64,000 bases of DNA from Gymnothorax reevesii (taxonomy: Eukaryota; Chordata; Actinopteri; Anguilliformes; Muraenidae), in contig CM056576.1 in the NCBI GenBank assembly GCA_029721435.1, forward strand, positions 74,603,876 to 74,667,875, written 5' to 3'. Shown here one piece after another: positions 20,401-33,423 of the stretch. The notes beneath the pieces were generated by a model. The model saw nothing but the letters and a program-made list of their open reading frames with translations, did not search any database and had not been told where the DNA came from. The translations under genes were made by a program, and so were the position numbers. Positions within the stretch are counted from its first letter, which is position 1. Each line of letters starts with the position of its first letter.

Positions 20401-22463
20401 TTGCTAGGGGGTTGCTTTGGTGTTCTGGGTGGTTGCTAGGGCGTTGCTAGGCAGTTGCTATGGTGTTTTGGGTGGTTGCTAGGTGGTTGCTATGGTGTTC
20501 TGGGTGGTTGCTAGGGCGTTGCTAGGCAGTTGCTATGGTGTTCTGGGTGGTTGCTAGGCGGTTGCTATGGTGTTCTGGGTGGTCACTCGGGCGTTGCTAG
20601 GCAGTTGCTATGGTGTTCTGGGTGGTTGCTTGGCGGTTGCTATGGTGTTCTGGGTGGATGCTAGGGCGTTGCTTGGCAGTTGCTATGGTGTTCTGGGTGG
20701 GTGCTAGGCGGTTGTTATGGTGTTCTGGGTGGTTGCTAGGGCATTGCTAGGCAGTTGCTATGGTGTTCTGGGTGGGTGCTTGGCGGTTGCTATGGTGTTC
20801 TGGGTGGTTGCTAGGGCATTGCTAGGCAATTGCTATGGTGTTCTGGGTGGTTGCTAGGGCGTTGCTAGGTGGTTGCTATGGTGTTCTTGGTGGTTGTTAG
20901 GGTGTTGCTAGGCAGTTGCTATGGTGATCTGGGTGGTTGCTAGGCGGTTGCTATGGTGTTCTGGGTGGTTGCTAGGGCGTTGCTAGGCAGTTGCTATGGT
21001 GTTTTGGGTGGTTGCTAGGCAGTTGCTATGGTGTTTTGGGTGGTTGCTAGGCGGTTGCTTTGGTGTTCTGGGTGGTTGCTAGGGCGTTGTTAGGCAGTTG
21101 CTCTGGTGTTCTGGGTGGTTGCTAGGCGGTTGCTATGGTGTTCTGGGTGGTTGCTAGGGCGTTGGTAGGCAGTTGCTATGGTGTTCTGGGTGGTTGCTAG
21201 GGCGTTGCTAGGCAGTTGCTTTGGTGTTCTGGGTGGTTGCTAGGGCGTTGCTAGGCAGTTGCCATGGTGTTCTGGGTGGTGGCTAGGGCGTTGCTAGGCA
21301 CGTGCTTTGGTGTTCTGGGTGGTTGCCAGGGCGTCGCTAGGCAGTTGCTATGGTGTTCTGGGTGGTTGTTAGGGTGGTTGCTATGGCGTTCTGGGTGGTT
21401 GCTAGGGCATTGCTAAGCAGTTGCTATGGTGTTGTGGTTGGTTGCTACGGGGTTGCTGGGGGGTTGCTATGGTGTTCTGGGTGGTGGCTAGGGTGTTGCT
21501 AGGCAGTTGCTGTGGTGTTCTGGGTGGTTGCTAGGTGGTTGCTATGGTGTTCTGGGTGGTTGCTAGGGCGTTGGGATGCGGTTGCTATGGTGGTCTGGGT
21601 GGTTGCTCGGGCGTTGCTAGGCGGTTGCTATGGTGTTTTGGGTGGTTGCTCGGGCGTTGCTATGGTGTTCTGGGTGGTTGCTAGGGCGTTGCTAGGCAGT
21701 TGCTATGGTGTTCTGGATGGTTGCTAGGCGGTTGCTATGGTGTTCTGGGTGGTTGCTAGGGTGTTGCTATGGCGTTCTGGGTGGTTGCTAGGCGGTTGCT
21801 ATGGTGTTCTGGGTGGTAGCTAGGCGGTTGCTATGGTGTTCTGGGTGGCAGCTAGGTCGTTGCTAGGCAGTTGCTATGGTGTTCTGGGTGGTTGCTAGGC
21901 GGTTGCTATGGTGTTCTGGGTGGTTGCTAGGCGGTTGCTATGGCGTTCTGGGTGGTTGCTAGAGCGTTGCTATGGGGTTCTGGGTGGTTGCTAGAGGGTT
22001 GCTATGGCATTCTGGGTGGTTGCTAGGGCTTTGCTAAGCAGTTGCTAAGATGTTCTGGGTGGTTGCTAGGGCGTTGCTAGGTGGTTGCTTTGGTGTTCTG
22101 GGTGGTTGCTAGGGTGTTGCTAGGCAGTTGCTATGCTGTTCTGGGTGGTTGCCATGCCGTTGCTATGGTGTTCTGGGTGGTTGCTAGGGCGTTGCTCGGC
22201 AGTTGCTTTGGTGTTCTGGGTGGTTGTTAGGGCGTTGCTAGGCAGTTGCTTTGGTGTTCTGGGTGGTTGCTAGGGCGTTGCTAGGCAGTTGCCATGGTGT
22301 TCTGGGTGGTTGCTAGGGCGTTGCTAGGCAGTTGCTTTGGTGTTCTGGGTGGTTGCTAGGGCGTTGCTAGGCAGTTGCTATGGTGTTCTGGGTGGTTGTT
22401 AGGGTGGTTGCTATGGCGTTCTGGGTGGTTGCTAGGGCATTGCTAAGCAGTTGCTATGGTGTT
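17418..22463 (+). repeat. Minisatellite block 3
   Basis: About 5.0 kb of 32/43-bp monomers. It opens with the conserved right-edge series, followed by the class markers GCCAGAGCGTTGC and GCTAGAGGGTTGC and by GCCATGCCGTTGC near 17850. From about 18.2 kb it repeats the content of 11.7-16.0 kb. Around 18795-18890 there is a cluster of T-to-G changes (for example GGGGGGGTGC), which could be real or sequencing noise. No gene seen. Confidence 0.94.
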
Positions 22464-22563
22464 CTTGTTGTTGCTAGGGCGTTGATGTGTCTTGTTTGGG
22501 GATCGAGTGAAAACTGGGAGAAGTAGTGAACCGTACGATTACGAAATTATTTGGAATATTAAC

Positions 22564-23143
22564 AAGGAAAAAAGGAGGGAAAGAAGGAACTAATGAGCGA
22601 AGTAAGGAAAGAAGGAATATAGGAAAAAAAGAAGGAAATCAAAGGAAGGCAGGAAAGAACGAAGGAAAGAAGGCGAGGATGGATGGAAAGAAACAGAGGA
22701 ATGAAGGAAAGAAGGAAGAAAAGAAGGAAGGAAAGGAAGAAGGGAAGAAGAAGGATTTAAGTAAAGATAGAAGGAAGGAAGGAAGGAAGGAAGTGAGGAA
22801 GAAGAAATGAAAAACAGAAGGAAAGAGAGAAGGAAGGAAAGAAAAAGTAAAGAAAGGAAGAGGGAAGGAAAGAGAGGGAAAGCAGAAAGAAGAAAGGAAT
22901 AAAGATAAGAAGGATATGAAGGAATGAAAGAAGGCATGATGGAAGGGAAGAAAAACTAAGGAAGGTAGGAAAGAAAATTGGTAGGGAGGTAGAATGGGAG
23001 GAAGGATGAAAGGCAGGATAGAAGGAAGTAAAGTAGGAAAGAAGGAATGAATAAAGGAAAAAAGGAACGAAGGAAAGAAATAGGAGGGGAAAAGAAAGAA
23101 GGAATGACAGAAAATAGAAGGAAAGAAAGCAGTAAGGAAGCTG
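22564..23143 (+). repeat. Polypurine tract, island 4
   Basis: GGAA/GAAA homopurine tract, almost identical to that of island 8. Private changes include GGGAGGTAGAATGG near 22985 and GGAAAAAAGGAACG near 23055. Confidence 0.92.
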
Positions 23144-23440
23144 TAGTCTCAACAGAGCCAGATTGTAGTCTTACAGCCTGAGAAACTGACAGTTACAGCA
23201 GGTGGTCAGAACACCTGGCACAAGATTCCATTTGCTTAATGGCCCTATTGTGATGTCATAATGCCAATGTTAAGTCTATGGGGGGAAACAATTTATAGTT
23301 TTTTATTAATAACTCAAAAAGTATAAAAGTTACAGAGATGAAAAATACATTGCACAGGTGTCCTAAGTAAGACCTACGCAACGCAGTTTGAATGAAGTTT
23401 CTACGATAAACGGTTGAGGCCGCATTAAGTGTGTTAGAAG

Positions 23441-23481
23441 AATAATAATAATAACTAGATAACGTAATTCCAGGGAATTAC
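23441..23481 (+). repeat. AAT run and palindrome, island 4
   Basis: Minimal AAT run (23441-23454) and the 18-bp palindrome at 23464-23481. No 46-bp module. Confidence 0.92.
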
Positions 23482-23875
23482 GTGTGCATTGAAAATGCAA
23501 AGTGTAGTTGCATAAGGTGGAGTTTGTAACATATCATTGCATTAAGATATTGGTAGCTACGTTTTTAGTAAGATAATTTTGGTAGTGGTGAGGACTTTTA
23601 TTTTGAAACAGATGTGGACTGAGGAAACAGTTTGCGGGAGTCAGAGTTGATGACAACTGTCATATGGAAATTTTTAATAGTGACATTTTTTAATAGTGAA
23701 GAATTGTAGTAAGGACTTATATTTTGAGACAGGATTGGGCAGAAGAAACAGTTGCCGGAAGTCATAGTCGAAAACAATCAGGAATTGGAATGGCTGAAAG
23801 GCTGATAAGTTGAGTAGCTTAAAAAGTTACATTTTTTTATTGTAATTTTATTTGTAATGAGGACTGGCTGTAACA

Positions 23876-26800
23876 GTTGTTAGGCAGTTGCTATGGTGTT
23901 CTGTGTACTTGTAGGGGTGTTGCTAGGCAGCTGCTATCGTGTTCTGGGTGGTTGCTAGGGCATTGCTAGGCAGTTGCAATGGTGTTCTGGGTGGTTGCTA
24001 GGGCCTTGCTAAGCGGTTGCTATGGTGTTCTGAGTGGTTGATAGGGCGTTGCTAGGCGATTGCTATGGTGTTCTGGGTGGTTGCTAGGCGGTTGCCATGG
24101 CGTTCTGGGTGGTTGCGAGAGCGTTGCTATGGGGTTCTGGGTGGTTGCTAGAGGGTTGCTATGGCAGTCTGGGTGGTTGCTAGGGCTGTGCTAAGCAGTT
24201 GCTGTGATGTTCTGGGTGGGTGGTAGGGCGTTGCTTGGTGGTTGCTTTGGTGTTCTGGGTGGTTGCTAGGGTGTTGCTAGGCAGTTGCTATGCTGTTCTG
24301 GGTGGTTGCCATGCCGTTGCTGTGGTGTTCTGGGTGGTTGCTAGGGCGTTGCTCGGCTGTTGCTTTGGTGTTCTGGGTGGTTGCTAGGGCGTTGCTAGGC
24401 AGTTGCTTTGGTGTTCTGGGTGGTTGCTAGGGCGTTGCTAGGCAGTTGCCATGGTGTTCTGGGTGGTTGCTAGGGCGTTGCTAGGCAGTTGCTTTGGTGT
24501 TCTGGGTGGTTGCTAGGGCGTTGCTAGGCAGTTGCTATGGTGTTCTGGGTGGTTGTTAGGGTGGTTGCTATGGTGTCTGGGTGGTTGCTAGGGCGTTGCT
24601 AAACAGTTGCTATGGTGTTCTGGGTGGTTGCTACGGCGTTGCTAGGCAGTTGCTATGGTGTTCTGGGTGGTGGCTAGGGTGTTGCTAGGCAGTTGCTATG
24701 GTGTTCTGGGTGGTTGCTAGGTGGTTGCTATGGTGTTCTGGGTGGTTGCTAGGGCGTTGCGAGGCGGTTGCTATGGTGTTCTGGGTGGTTGCTCGGGGGT
24801 GGCTAGGCGGTGGCTATGGTGTTTTGGGTGGGTGCTAGGGCGTTGTTATGGTGTTCTGGGTGGTTGCTAGGGCGTTGCTAGGCAGTTGCTATGGTGTTCT
24901 GGATGGTTGCTAGGCGGTTGCTATGGTGTTCTGGGTGGTTGCTAGGGTGTTGCTATGGTGTTCTGGGTGGTTGCTAGGCGGTTGCTATGGTGTTCTGGGT
25001 GGTAGCTAGGCGGTTGCTATGGTGTTCTGGGTGGTAGCTAGGTCGTTGCTAGGCAGTTGCTATGGTGTTCTGGGTGGTTGCTAGGCGGTTGCTATGGTGT
25101 TCTGGGTGGGTGCTAGGCGGTTGCTATGGCGTTCTGGGTGGGTGCTAGAGCGTTGCTGTGGGGTTCTGGGTGGTTGCTAGAGGGTTGCTTTGGCATTCTG
25201 GGTGGTTGCTAGGGCTTTGCTAAGCAGTTGCTATGATGTTCTGGGTGGTTGCTAGGGCGTTGCTAGGTGGTTGCTTTGGTGTTCTGGGTGGTTGCTAGGG
25301 TGTTGCTAGGCAGTTGCTATGCTGTTCTGGGTGGTTGCCATGCCGTTGCTATGGTGTTCTGGGTGGTTGCTAGGGCGTTGCTCGGCAGTTGCTTTGGTGT
25401 TCTGGGTGGTTGCTAGGGCGTTGCTAGGCAGTTGCCATGGTGTTCTGGGTGGTTGCTAGGGCGTTGCTGGGCAGTTACTTTGGTGTTGTGGGTGGTTGCT
25501 AGGGCGTTGCTAGGCAGTTGCTATGGTGTTCTGGGTGGTTGTTAGGGTGGTTGCTATGGCGTTCTGGGTGGTTGCTAGGGCATTGCTAAGCAGTTGCTAT
25601 GGTGTTCTGGGTGGTTGCTAGGGCGTTGCTAGGCAGTTGCTATGGTGTTCTGGGTGGTTGCTACGGTGTTGCTAAGCAGTTGCTATGGTGTTCTGGGTGG
25701 ATGCTACGGCGTTGCTAGGCGGTTGCTATGGTGTTCTGGGTGGTTGCTAGTGCGTTGCTATGGTGTTCTGGGTGGTTGCTCGGGCGTTGCTAGGCAGTTG
25801 CTATGGTGTTCTAGATTGTTGCTCGGCGGTTGCTTTGGTGTTCTGGGTGGTTGCTATGGGTGTTGCTATGGTGTTCTGGGTGGTTGTTAGGCGGTTGCTC
25901 TGGTGTTATGGGTGGTTGCTTGGAGGTTGCTATGGTGTTCTGGGTGGTAGCTAGGCGGTTGCCAGGGTGTTCTGGGTGGTTGCTAGGTCGTTGCTAGGCA
26001 GTTGCTATGGTGGTCTGGGTGGTTGCTAGGCGGTTGCTATGGTGTTCTGGGTGATTGTTAGAGCGTTGCTATTGGGTGCTGTGTGGTTGGTTGGCGGTTG
26101 CTATGGCATTCTGGGTGGTTGCTAGGGCTTTGCTAAGCAGTTGCTATGATGTTCTGGGTGGTTTGCAGGGCGTTGCTAGGTGGTTGCTATGGTGTTCTGG
26201 GTGGTTGCTAGGGTGTTGCTAGGCAGTTGCTATGCTGTTCTGGGTGGTTCCTAGGCCGTTGCTAGGCAGTTGCTTTGGTGTTCTGGGTGGTTGCTAGGGC
26301 GTTGCTAGGCAGTTGCTATGGTGTTCTGGGTGGTTGTTAGGGTGGTTGCTATGGCGTTCTGGGTGGTTGCTAGGGCATTGCTAAGCAGTTGCTATGGTGT
26401 TCTGGGTGGTTGCTACGGCGTTGCTAGGCGGTTGCTTTGGTGTTCTGGGTGGTTGCTAGGGTGTTGCTAGGCAGTTGCTATGCTGTTCTGGGTGGTTGCC
26501 ATGCCGTTGCTATGGTGTTCTGGGTGGTTGCTAGGGCGTTGCTCGGCAGTTGCTTTGGTGTTCTGGGTGGTTGCTAGGGCGTTGCTAGGCAGTTGCTTTG
26601 GTGTTCTGGGTGGTTGCGAGGGCGTTGCTAGGCAGTTGCCATGGTGTTCTGGGTGGTTGCTAGGGCGTTGCAAGGCAGTTGCTTTGGTGTTCTGGGTGGT
26701 TGCTAGGGCGTTGCTAGGCAGTTGCTATGGTGTTCTGGGTGGTTGTTAGGGTGGTTGCTATGGCGTTCTGGGTGGTTGCTAGGGCATTGCTAAGCAGTTG

Positions 26801-28396
26801 CTATGGTGTTCTGGGTGGTTGCTACGGCGTTGCTAGGCGGTTGCTATGGTGTTCTGGGTGGTGGCTGGGGTGTTGCTAGGCAGTTGCTATGGTGTTCTGG
26901 GTGGTTGCTAGGTGGTTGCTATGGTGTTCTGCGTGGTTGCTAGGGCGTTGCGAGGCGGTTGCTATGGTGTTCTGGGTGGTTGCTCGGGCGTTGCTAGGCG
27001 GTTGCTATGGTGTTTTGGGTGGTTGCTAGGGCGTTGCTATGGTGTTCTGGCTGGTTGCTAGGGCGTTGCTAGGCAGTTGCTATGGTGTTCTGGATGGTTG
27101 CTAGGCGGTTCCTATGGTGTTCTGCGTGGTTGCTAGGGTGTGGCTATGGTGTTCTGGGTGGTTGCTAGGCGGTTGCTATGGTGTTCTGGGTGGTAGCAAG
27201 GCGGTTGCTATGGTGTTCTGGGTGGTAGCTAGGTCGTTGCTAGGCAGTTGCTATGGTGTTCTGGGTGGTTGCTAGGCGGTTGCTATGGTGTTCTGGGTGG
27301 TTGCTAGGCGGTTGCTATGGTGTTCTGGGTGGTTGCTAGGGCGTTGCTAGGCAGTTGCTATGGTGTTCTGATGGTTGCTAGGCGGTTGCTATGGTGTTCT
27401 GGGTGGTTGCCAGGGCTTTGCTAGGCATTTCCTATGGTGTTCTGGGTGGTTGCTAGGGCGTTGCTATGGTGTTCTGGGTGGTAGCTAGGCGGTTGCTATT
27501 GTGTTCTGGGTGGTTGCTAGGGCGTTGCTAGGCAGTTGCTATGGTGTTCTGGGTGGTTGCTAGGGCGTTGCTAAGGTGTTCTGGGTGGTAGCTAGGGGGT
27601 TCCTATTGTGTTCTGGGTGGTTGCTAGCGCGTTGCTAGGCAGTTGCTATGGTATTTTGGGTGGTTGCTAAATGGTTGCTATGGTGTTCTGAGTGGTTGCT
27701 AGGGCGTTGCTAGGCAGTTGCTATGGTGTTCTGGGTGGTTGCTAGGCGGTTGCTATGGTGTTCTGGGTGGTTGCTCGGGTGTTGCTAGGCAGTTGCTATG
27801 GTGTTCTGGGTGGTTGCTAGGCGGTTGCTATGGTGTTCTGGGTGGTTGCTAGGCGGTTGCTATGGTGTTCTGTGTGGTTGCTACGGCGTTGCTAGGCAGT
27901 TGTTATGGTGTTCTGGGTGGTTGCTGGGCGGTTGCTGTGGTGTTTTGGGTGGTTGCTAGGGCGTTGCTAGGCAGTTGCTATGGTGTTCTGGGTGGTTGCT
28001 AGGCGGTTGCTAAGGTGTTCTTGGTGGTTGCTAGGGCGTTGCTAGGCAGTTGCTATGGTGTTTTGGGTGGTTGCTGGGCGGTTGCTATGGTGTTCTGGGT
28101 GGTTGTTAGGGCGTTGCTAGGCAGTTGCTATGGTGTTCTGGGTGGTTACTAGGCAGTTGCTATGGTGTTCTCGGTGGTTGTTAGGGCGTTGCTAGGCAGT
28201 TGCTATGGTGTTCTGGGTGGTTGCTAGGGCGTTGCTAGGCAGTTGCTTTGGTGTTCTGAGTGGTTGCTTGGCGGTTGCTATGGTGTTTTGGGTGGTTGCT
28301 AGGGCGTTGCTTGGCAGTTGCTATAGTGTTCTGGGTGGTTGCTAGGCAGTTGCTATGGTGTTTTGGGTGGTTGCTAGGCAGTTGCTATGGTGTTCT
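23876..28396 (+). repeat. Minisatellite block 4
   Basis: About 4.5 kb. The landmark GCCATGCCGTTGC appears three times in similar context (near 24311, 25340 and 26501), showing internal repeats of roughly 1.0-1.2 kb. The stretch 25.64-25.95 kb matches 12.13-12.44 kb at an offset of 13,514 bp, so block 4 is itself pieced together from segments seen in blocks 2 and 3. It ends in the standard left-edge series. No gene seen. Confidence 0.94.
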
Positions 28397-28537
28397 GAAT
28401 ATTTGCTTGGGCATTGCTCGACAGTTGCTATGTTGTTCTTGTTGTTGCTAGGGCGTTGATGTGTCTTGTTTGGGGATCGAGTGAAAACTGGGAGAAGTAG
28501 TGAACCGTACGATTACGAAATTATTTGGAATATTAAC

Positions 28538-29117
28538 AAGGAAGGAAGGAGGGAATGAAGGAACTAATGAGGGAAGTAAGGAAAGAAGGAATATAGGAAA
28601 AAAAGAAGGAAATCAAAGGAAGGCAGGAAAGAACAAAGGAAAGAAGGCGAGGATGAATGGAAAGAAACAGGGGAATGAAGGAAAGAAGAAGGAAAAGAAG
28701 GAAGGAAAGGAAGAAGGGAAGAAGAAGGATTTAAGTAAAGATAGAAGGAAGGGAGGAAGGAAGGAAGTGAGGAAAAAGAAATGAAAAACAGAAGGAAAGA
28801 GGGAAGGAAGGTAAGAAAAAGTAAAGAAAAGAAGAGGGAAGGAAAGAGAGGGGAAGCAGAAAGAAGAAAGGAAGAAAGATAAGAAGGATATGAAGGAATG
28901 AAAGAAGGCATGATGGAAGGGAAGAAAAACTAAGGAAGGTAGGAAAGAAAATTGGTAGGGAGGAAGAATGGGAGGAAGGATGAAAGACAGGATAGAAGGA
29001 AGTAAAGTAGGAAAGAAGGAACGAATAAAGGAAGGAAGGAACGAAAGAAAGAAATAGGAGGGAAAAAGAAAGAAGGAATGACAGAAAATAGAAGGGAGGA
29101 AAGCAGTAAGGAAGCTG
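28538..29117 (+). repeat. Polypurine tract, island 5
   Basis: GGAA-type homopurine tract of the island 5/12 class. It carries small changes in the purine runs, such as AGGGGAATGAAGG near 28670 and AAGAAAAGAAGAGGG near 28823. Confidence 0.92.
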
Positions 29118-29413
29118 TAGTCTCAACAGAGCTAGATTGTAGTCTTACAGCCCGAGAAACTGACAGTTACAGTAGGTGGTCAGAAAACCTGGCACAAGAT
29201 TCCATTTGCTTAATGGCCCTATTGTGATGTCATAATGCCAATGTTAAGTCTATGGGGGGAAAAATTTATAGTTTTTTATTAATAACTCAAAAAGTATAAA
29301 AGTTACAAAGATGAAAAATACATTGCACAGGTGTCCTAAGTAAGACCTACGCAACGCAGTTTGAATGAAGTTTCTACGATAAACGGTTGAGGCCGCATTA
29401 AGTGTGTTAGAAG

Positions 29414-29478
29414 AATAATAATAATAATAATAATTATAATAATAATAATAACTAGATAATGTAATTCCAGGGAATTAC
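29414..29478 (+). repeat. AAT run and palindrome, island 5
   Basis: A longer AAT run with one interruption (AATTATAAT near 29432), spanning 29414-29451. The palindrome follows at 29461-29478. Confidence 0.92.
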
Positions 29479-29869
29479 GTGTGCATTGAAAATGCAAAGT
29501 GTAGTTGCATAAGGTGGAGTTTGTAACATATCATTGCATTATGATATTGGTAGCTACGTTTTTAGGAGGATAATTATGGTAGTGGTGAGGACTTTTATTT
29601 TGAAACAGATGTGGACTGAGGAAACAGTTTGCGGGAGTCATAGTTGATGACAACTGTCATATTGAAATTTTTAATAGTGACATTTTTTAATAGTGAAAAA
29701 TTGTAGTAAGGACTTATATTTTGAGACAGGATTGGGCAGAAGAAACAGTTGCCGGAAGTCATAGTCGAAAACAATCAGGAGTTGGAATGGCTGAAAGGTT
29801 GATAAGTTGAGTAGCTTAAAAAGTTACATTTTTTATTGTAATTTGACATAATGAGGACTGGCTGTAACA

Positions 29870-32800
29870 GTTGTTAGGCAGTTGCTATGGTGTTCTGTGT
29901 ACTTGTGAGGGTGTTGCTAGGCAGCTGCTATCGTGTTCTGGGTGGTTGCTAGGGCATTGCTAGGCAGTTGCTATGGTGTTCTGGGTGGTTGATAGGGCAT
30001 TGCTAGGCGGTTGCTATGGTGTTCTGGGTAGTTGCTAGGCGGTTGCTATGGCGTACTGGGTGGTTGTTCGGGCGTTGCTATGGGGTTCTGGGTGGTTGCT
30101 AGGCGGTTGCTATGGCATTCTGGGTGGTTGCTAGGGCTTTGCTAAGCAGTTGCTATGATGTTCTGGGTGGTTGCTAGGGCGTTGCTAGGTGGTTGCTATG
30201 GTGTTCTGGGTGGTTGCTAGGGTGTTGCTAGGCAGTTGCTATGCTGTTCTGGGTGGTTGCTAGGCCGTTGCTATGGTGTTCTGGGTGGTTGCTATGGCGT
30301 TGCTAGGCAGTTGCTATTGTGTTCTGGGTGGTTGATAGGCCGTTGCTAGGCAGTTGCTATGGTGTTCTGGGTGGTTGTTAGGGTGGTTGCTATGGCGTTC
30401 TGGGTGGTTGCTAGGGCATTGCTAAGCAGTTGGTATGGTGTTCTGGGTGGTTGCCACGGCATTGCCAGGCGGTTGCTATGGTGTTCTGGGTGGTTGCTAG
30501 GGCATTGCTAGGCAGTTGCTATGGTGTTCTGGGTGGTTGCTAGGCGGTTGCTATGGTGTTTTGGGTGGCTGCTAGGGCGTTGCTATGGTATTCTGGGTGG
30601 TTGCTAGGGCGTTGCTAGGCAGTTGGTATGGTGTTCTGGATGGTTGCTAGGCGGTTGCTATGGTGTTCTGGGTGGTTGCTAGGGTGTTGCTATGGTGTTC
30701 TGGGTGGTTGTTAGGCGGTTGCTCTGGTGTTCTGGGTGGTTGCTAGGCGGTTGCTATGGTGTTCTGGGTGGGAGCAAGGCGGTTGCAATGGTGTTCTGGG
30801 TGGTTGCTAGATCATTGCTAGGCAGTTGCTATGGTGTTCTGTGTTGTTGCTAGGCGGTTGCTATGGTGTTCTGGGTGGTTGCTAGGCGGTTGCTATGGTG
30901 TTCTTGGTGGTTGCTAGGGCGTTGCTAGGCAGTTGCTATGGTGTTCTGATGGTTGCTAGGCGGTTGCTATGGTGTTCTGGGTGGTTGCTAGGGCGTTGCT
31001 AGGCAGTTGCTATGGTGTTCTGGGTGGTTGCTAGGGCGTTGCTATGGTGTTCTGGGTGGTAGCTAGGCGGTTGCTATTGTGTTCTGGGTGGTTGCTAGGC
31101 GGTTGCTATGGTGTTCTGGGTGGTTGCTAGTGCGTTGCTAGGCAGTTGCCATGGTGTGCTGGGTGGTTGCTAGGCGGTTGCTATGGTGTTCTTAGTGGTT
31201 GTTAGGGCGTTGCTAGGCGGTTGCTATGGTGTTCTGGGTGGTTGCTAGGGCCTTGCTAGGTGGTTGCTATGGTGTTCTGGGAGGTTGCTAGGGCATTGCT
31301 AGGCTGTTGCTATGGTGTTCTGGGTGGTTGCTAGGGCGTTGCTAGGCGGTTGCTATGGTGTTCTGGGTGGTTGTTAGGGTGTTGCTAGGCAGTTGCTATG
31401 GTGTTCTGGGTGGTTGCTAGGCGGTTGCTATGGTGTTCTGGGTGGTTGCTAGGGCGTTGCTAGGCAGTTGCTATGGTGTTTTGGGTGGTTGCTAGGTGGT
31501 TGCTATGGTGTTCTGGGTGGTTGCTTGGGCGTTGCTAGGCAGTTGCTATGGTGTTCTGGGTGGTTGCTAGGCGCTTGCTATGGTGTTCTTGGTGGTTGCT
31601 AGGGCGTTGCTAGGCGGTTGCTATGGTGTTTTGGGTGGTTGCTAGGTGGTTGGTATGGTGTTCTGGGTGGTTGCTTGGGCGTTGCTAGGCAGTTGCTATG
31701 GTGTTCTGGGTGGTTGCTAGGCGGTTGCTATGGTGTTCTGGGTGGTTGCTCGGGCGTTGCTAGGCAGTTGCTATGGTGTTCTTGGTGGTTGCTAGGCGGT
31801 TGCTATGGTGTTCTGGGTGGTTGCTAGGCGGTTGCTGTGGTGTTGTGGGTGGTTGCTAGGGCGTTGCTAGGCAGTTGCTCTGGTGTTCTGGGTGGTTGCT
31901 CGGCGGTTGCTATGGTGTTCTGGGTGGTTGCTAGGGCATTGCTAGGCTGTTGCTATGGTGTTCTGGGTGGTTGCTAGGGCGTTGCTAGGCGGTTGCTATG
32001 GTGTTCTGGGTGGTTGCTAGGGCGTTGCAAGGCAGTTGCTATGGTGTTCTGGGTGGTTGCTAGGCGGTTGCTATGGTGCTCTGGGTGGTTGCTAGAGCGT
32101 TGCTAGGCAGTTGCTATAGCGTTCTGGGTGGTTGCTAGGGCGTTGCTAGGCAGTTGCTGTGGTGTTCTGGGTGGTTGCTAGGGCGTTGCTAGGCAGTTGC
32201 TATGGTGTTCTGGGTGGTTGCTAGGCGGTTGCTATGGTGTTCTGGGTGGTTGCTAGGCGGTTGCTATGGTGTTCTGGGTGGTTGCTAGGGCGTTGCTAGG
32301 CAGTTGCTATGGTGTTCTGGGTGGTTGCTAGGCGGTTGCTATGGTGTTCTGGGTGGTTGCTAGGGCGTTGCTAGGCAGTTGCTATGGTGTTTTGGGTGGT
32401 TGCTAGGTGGTTACTATGGTGTTCTGGGTGGTTGCTAGGGCGTTGCTACGCAGTTGCTATGGTGTTCTGGGTGGTTGCTAGGTGGTTGCTATGGTGTTCT
32501 GGTTGGTTGCTAGGCTGTTGCTATTGTGTTCTGGTTTGTTGCTAGGGCGTTGCTAGGCAGTTGCTTTGGTGTTCTGGGTGGTTGCTAGGCGGGTGCTATG
32601 GTGTTCTGGGTGGTTGCTAGGCGGTTGCTATGGTGTTCTGGGTGGTTCCTAGGGCGTTGCTAAGCAGTTGCTATGGTGTTCTGGGTGGTTGCTAGGCGGT
32701 TGCTATGGTGTTCTGGGTGGTTGCTAGGGCGTTGCTAGGCAGTTGCTATGGTGTTCTGGGTGGTTGCTAGGGCGTTGCTAGGCAGTTGCTATGGTGTTCT

Positions 32801-33282
32801 GGGTGGTTGGTAGGGCGTTGCTAGGCAGTTGCTATGGTGTGCTGCGTGGTTGGTAGGCCGTTGCTATGGTGTTCTGGGTGGTTGCTAGGTGGTTGCTATG
32901 GTGTTCTGGGTGGTTGCTAGGGCGTTGCCTGGCAGTTGCTATAGCGTTCTGGGTGGTTGCTAGGGCGTTGCTAGGCAGTTGCTAAGGTGTTCTGGGTGGT
33001 TGCTAGGGCGTTGCTAGGCAGTTGCTATGGTGTTCTGGGTGGTTGCTAGGCGGTTGCTATGGTGTTCTGGGTGGTTGCTAGGCGGTTGCTATGGTGTTCT
33101 GGGTGGTTGCTAGGGCGTTGCTAGGCAGTTGCTATGGTGTTCTGGGTGGTTGCTAGGCGGTTGCTATGGTGTTCTGGGTGGTTGCTAGGGCGTTGCTAGG
33201 CAGTTGCTATAGTGTTCTGGGTGGTTGCTAGGTAGTTGCTATGGTGTTTTGGGTGGTTGCTTGGCGGTTGCTATGGTGTTCT
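29870..33282 (+). repeat. Minisatellite block 5
   Basis: About 3.4 kb. It opens collinear with blocks 8 and 9: CTGGGTAGTTGC lies 155 bp after the end of island 5 and also 155 bp after island 8. The latter half has long stretches of regular 75-bp dimers (43 + 32), for example 32160-32400 and 33000-33220. No gene seen. Confidence 0.95.
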
Positions 33283-33423
33283 GAATATTTGCTTGGGCAT
33301 TGCTCGACAGTTGCTATGTTGTTCTTGTTGTTGCTAGGGCGTTGATGTGTCTTGTTTGGGGATCGAGTGAAAACTGGGAGAAGTAGTGAACCGTACGATT
33401 AAGAAATTATTTGGAATATCAAC

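Larger units (their letters stand above)
22464..23875 (+). repeat. Island 4 (left edge shortened)
   Basis: Exactly the same length as island 3 (1,412 bp), with the same missing 43-bp edge monomer and the same class variants. Differences are few: GGAAAAAAGGAGGG at the start of the purine tract, GGGGAAACAATTTATAG near 23283, and GATAACGTAATTCC next to the palindrome. Confidence 0.93.
18200..24700 (+). repeat. 6.5-kb unit duplication, copy 2 (contains island 4)
   Basis: Second copy of 11700-18200. It lacks one 43-bp monomer near 18684, where GGATGCTAGTGCG replaces two successive monomers of copy 1. Block content downstream of island 4 follows block 3 to about 24.7 kb, then diverges. Confidence 0.85.
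28397..29869 (+). repeat. Island 5
   Basis: A 1,473-bp copy with the complete left edge. It shares with island 12 several variants found together nowhere else: GAAGGGAGGAAAGC, GAGCTAGATTG, GGGAAGGAAGGTAAG and GAACGAAAGAAAG. The right half has TTTTTAGGAGGATAATTATGG and TTTGACATAATGAGG, as in islands 8, 9 and 12. The hairpin is mutated (GTAGGTGGTCAGAAAACCTG). Confidence 0.93.

Noticed and set aside
26467..26673. Minus-strand frame rich in Pro, Asn, His and Gln within block 4
   Set aside because: It is the antisense reading of the minisatellite and has no counterpart at the homologous positions of other blocks.
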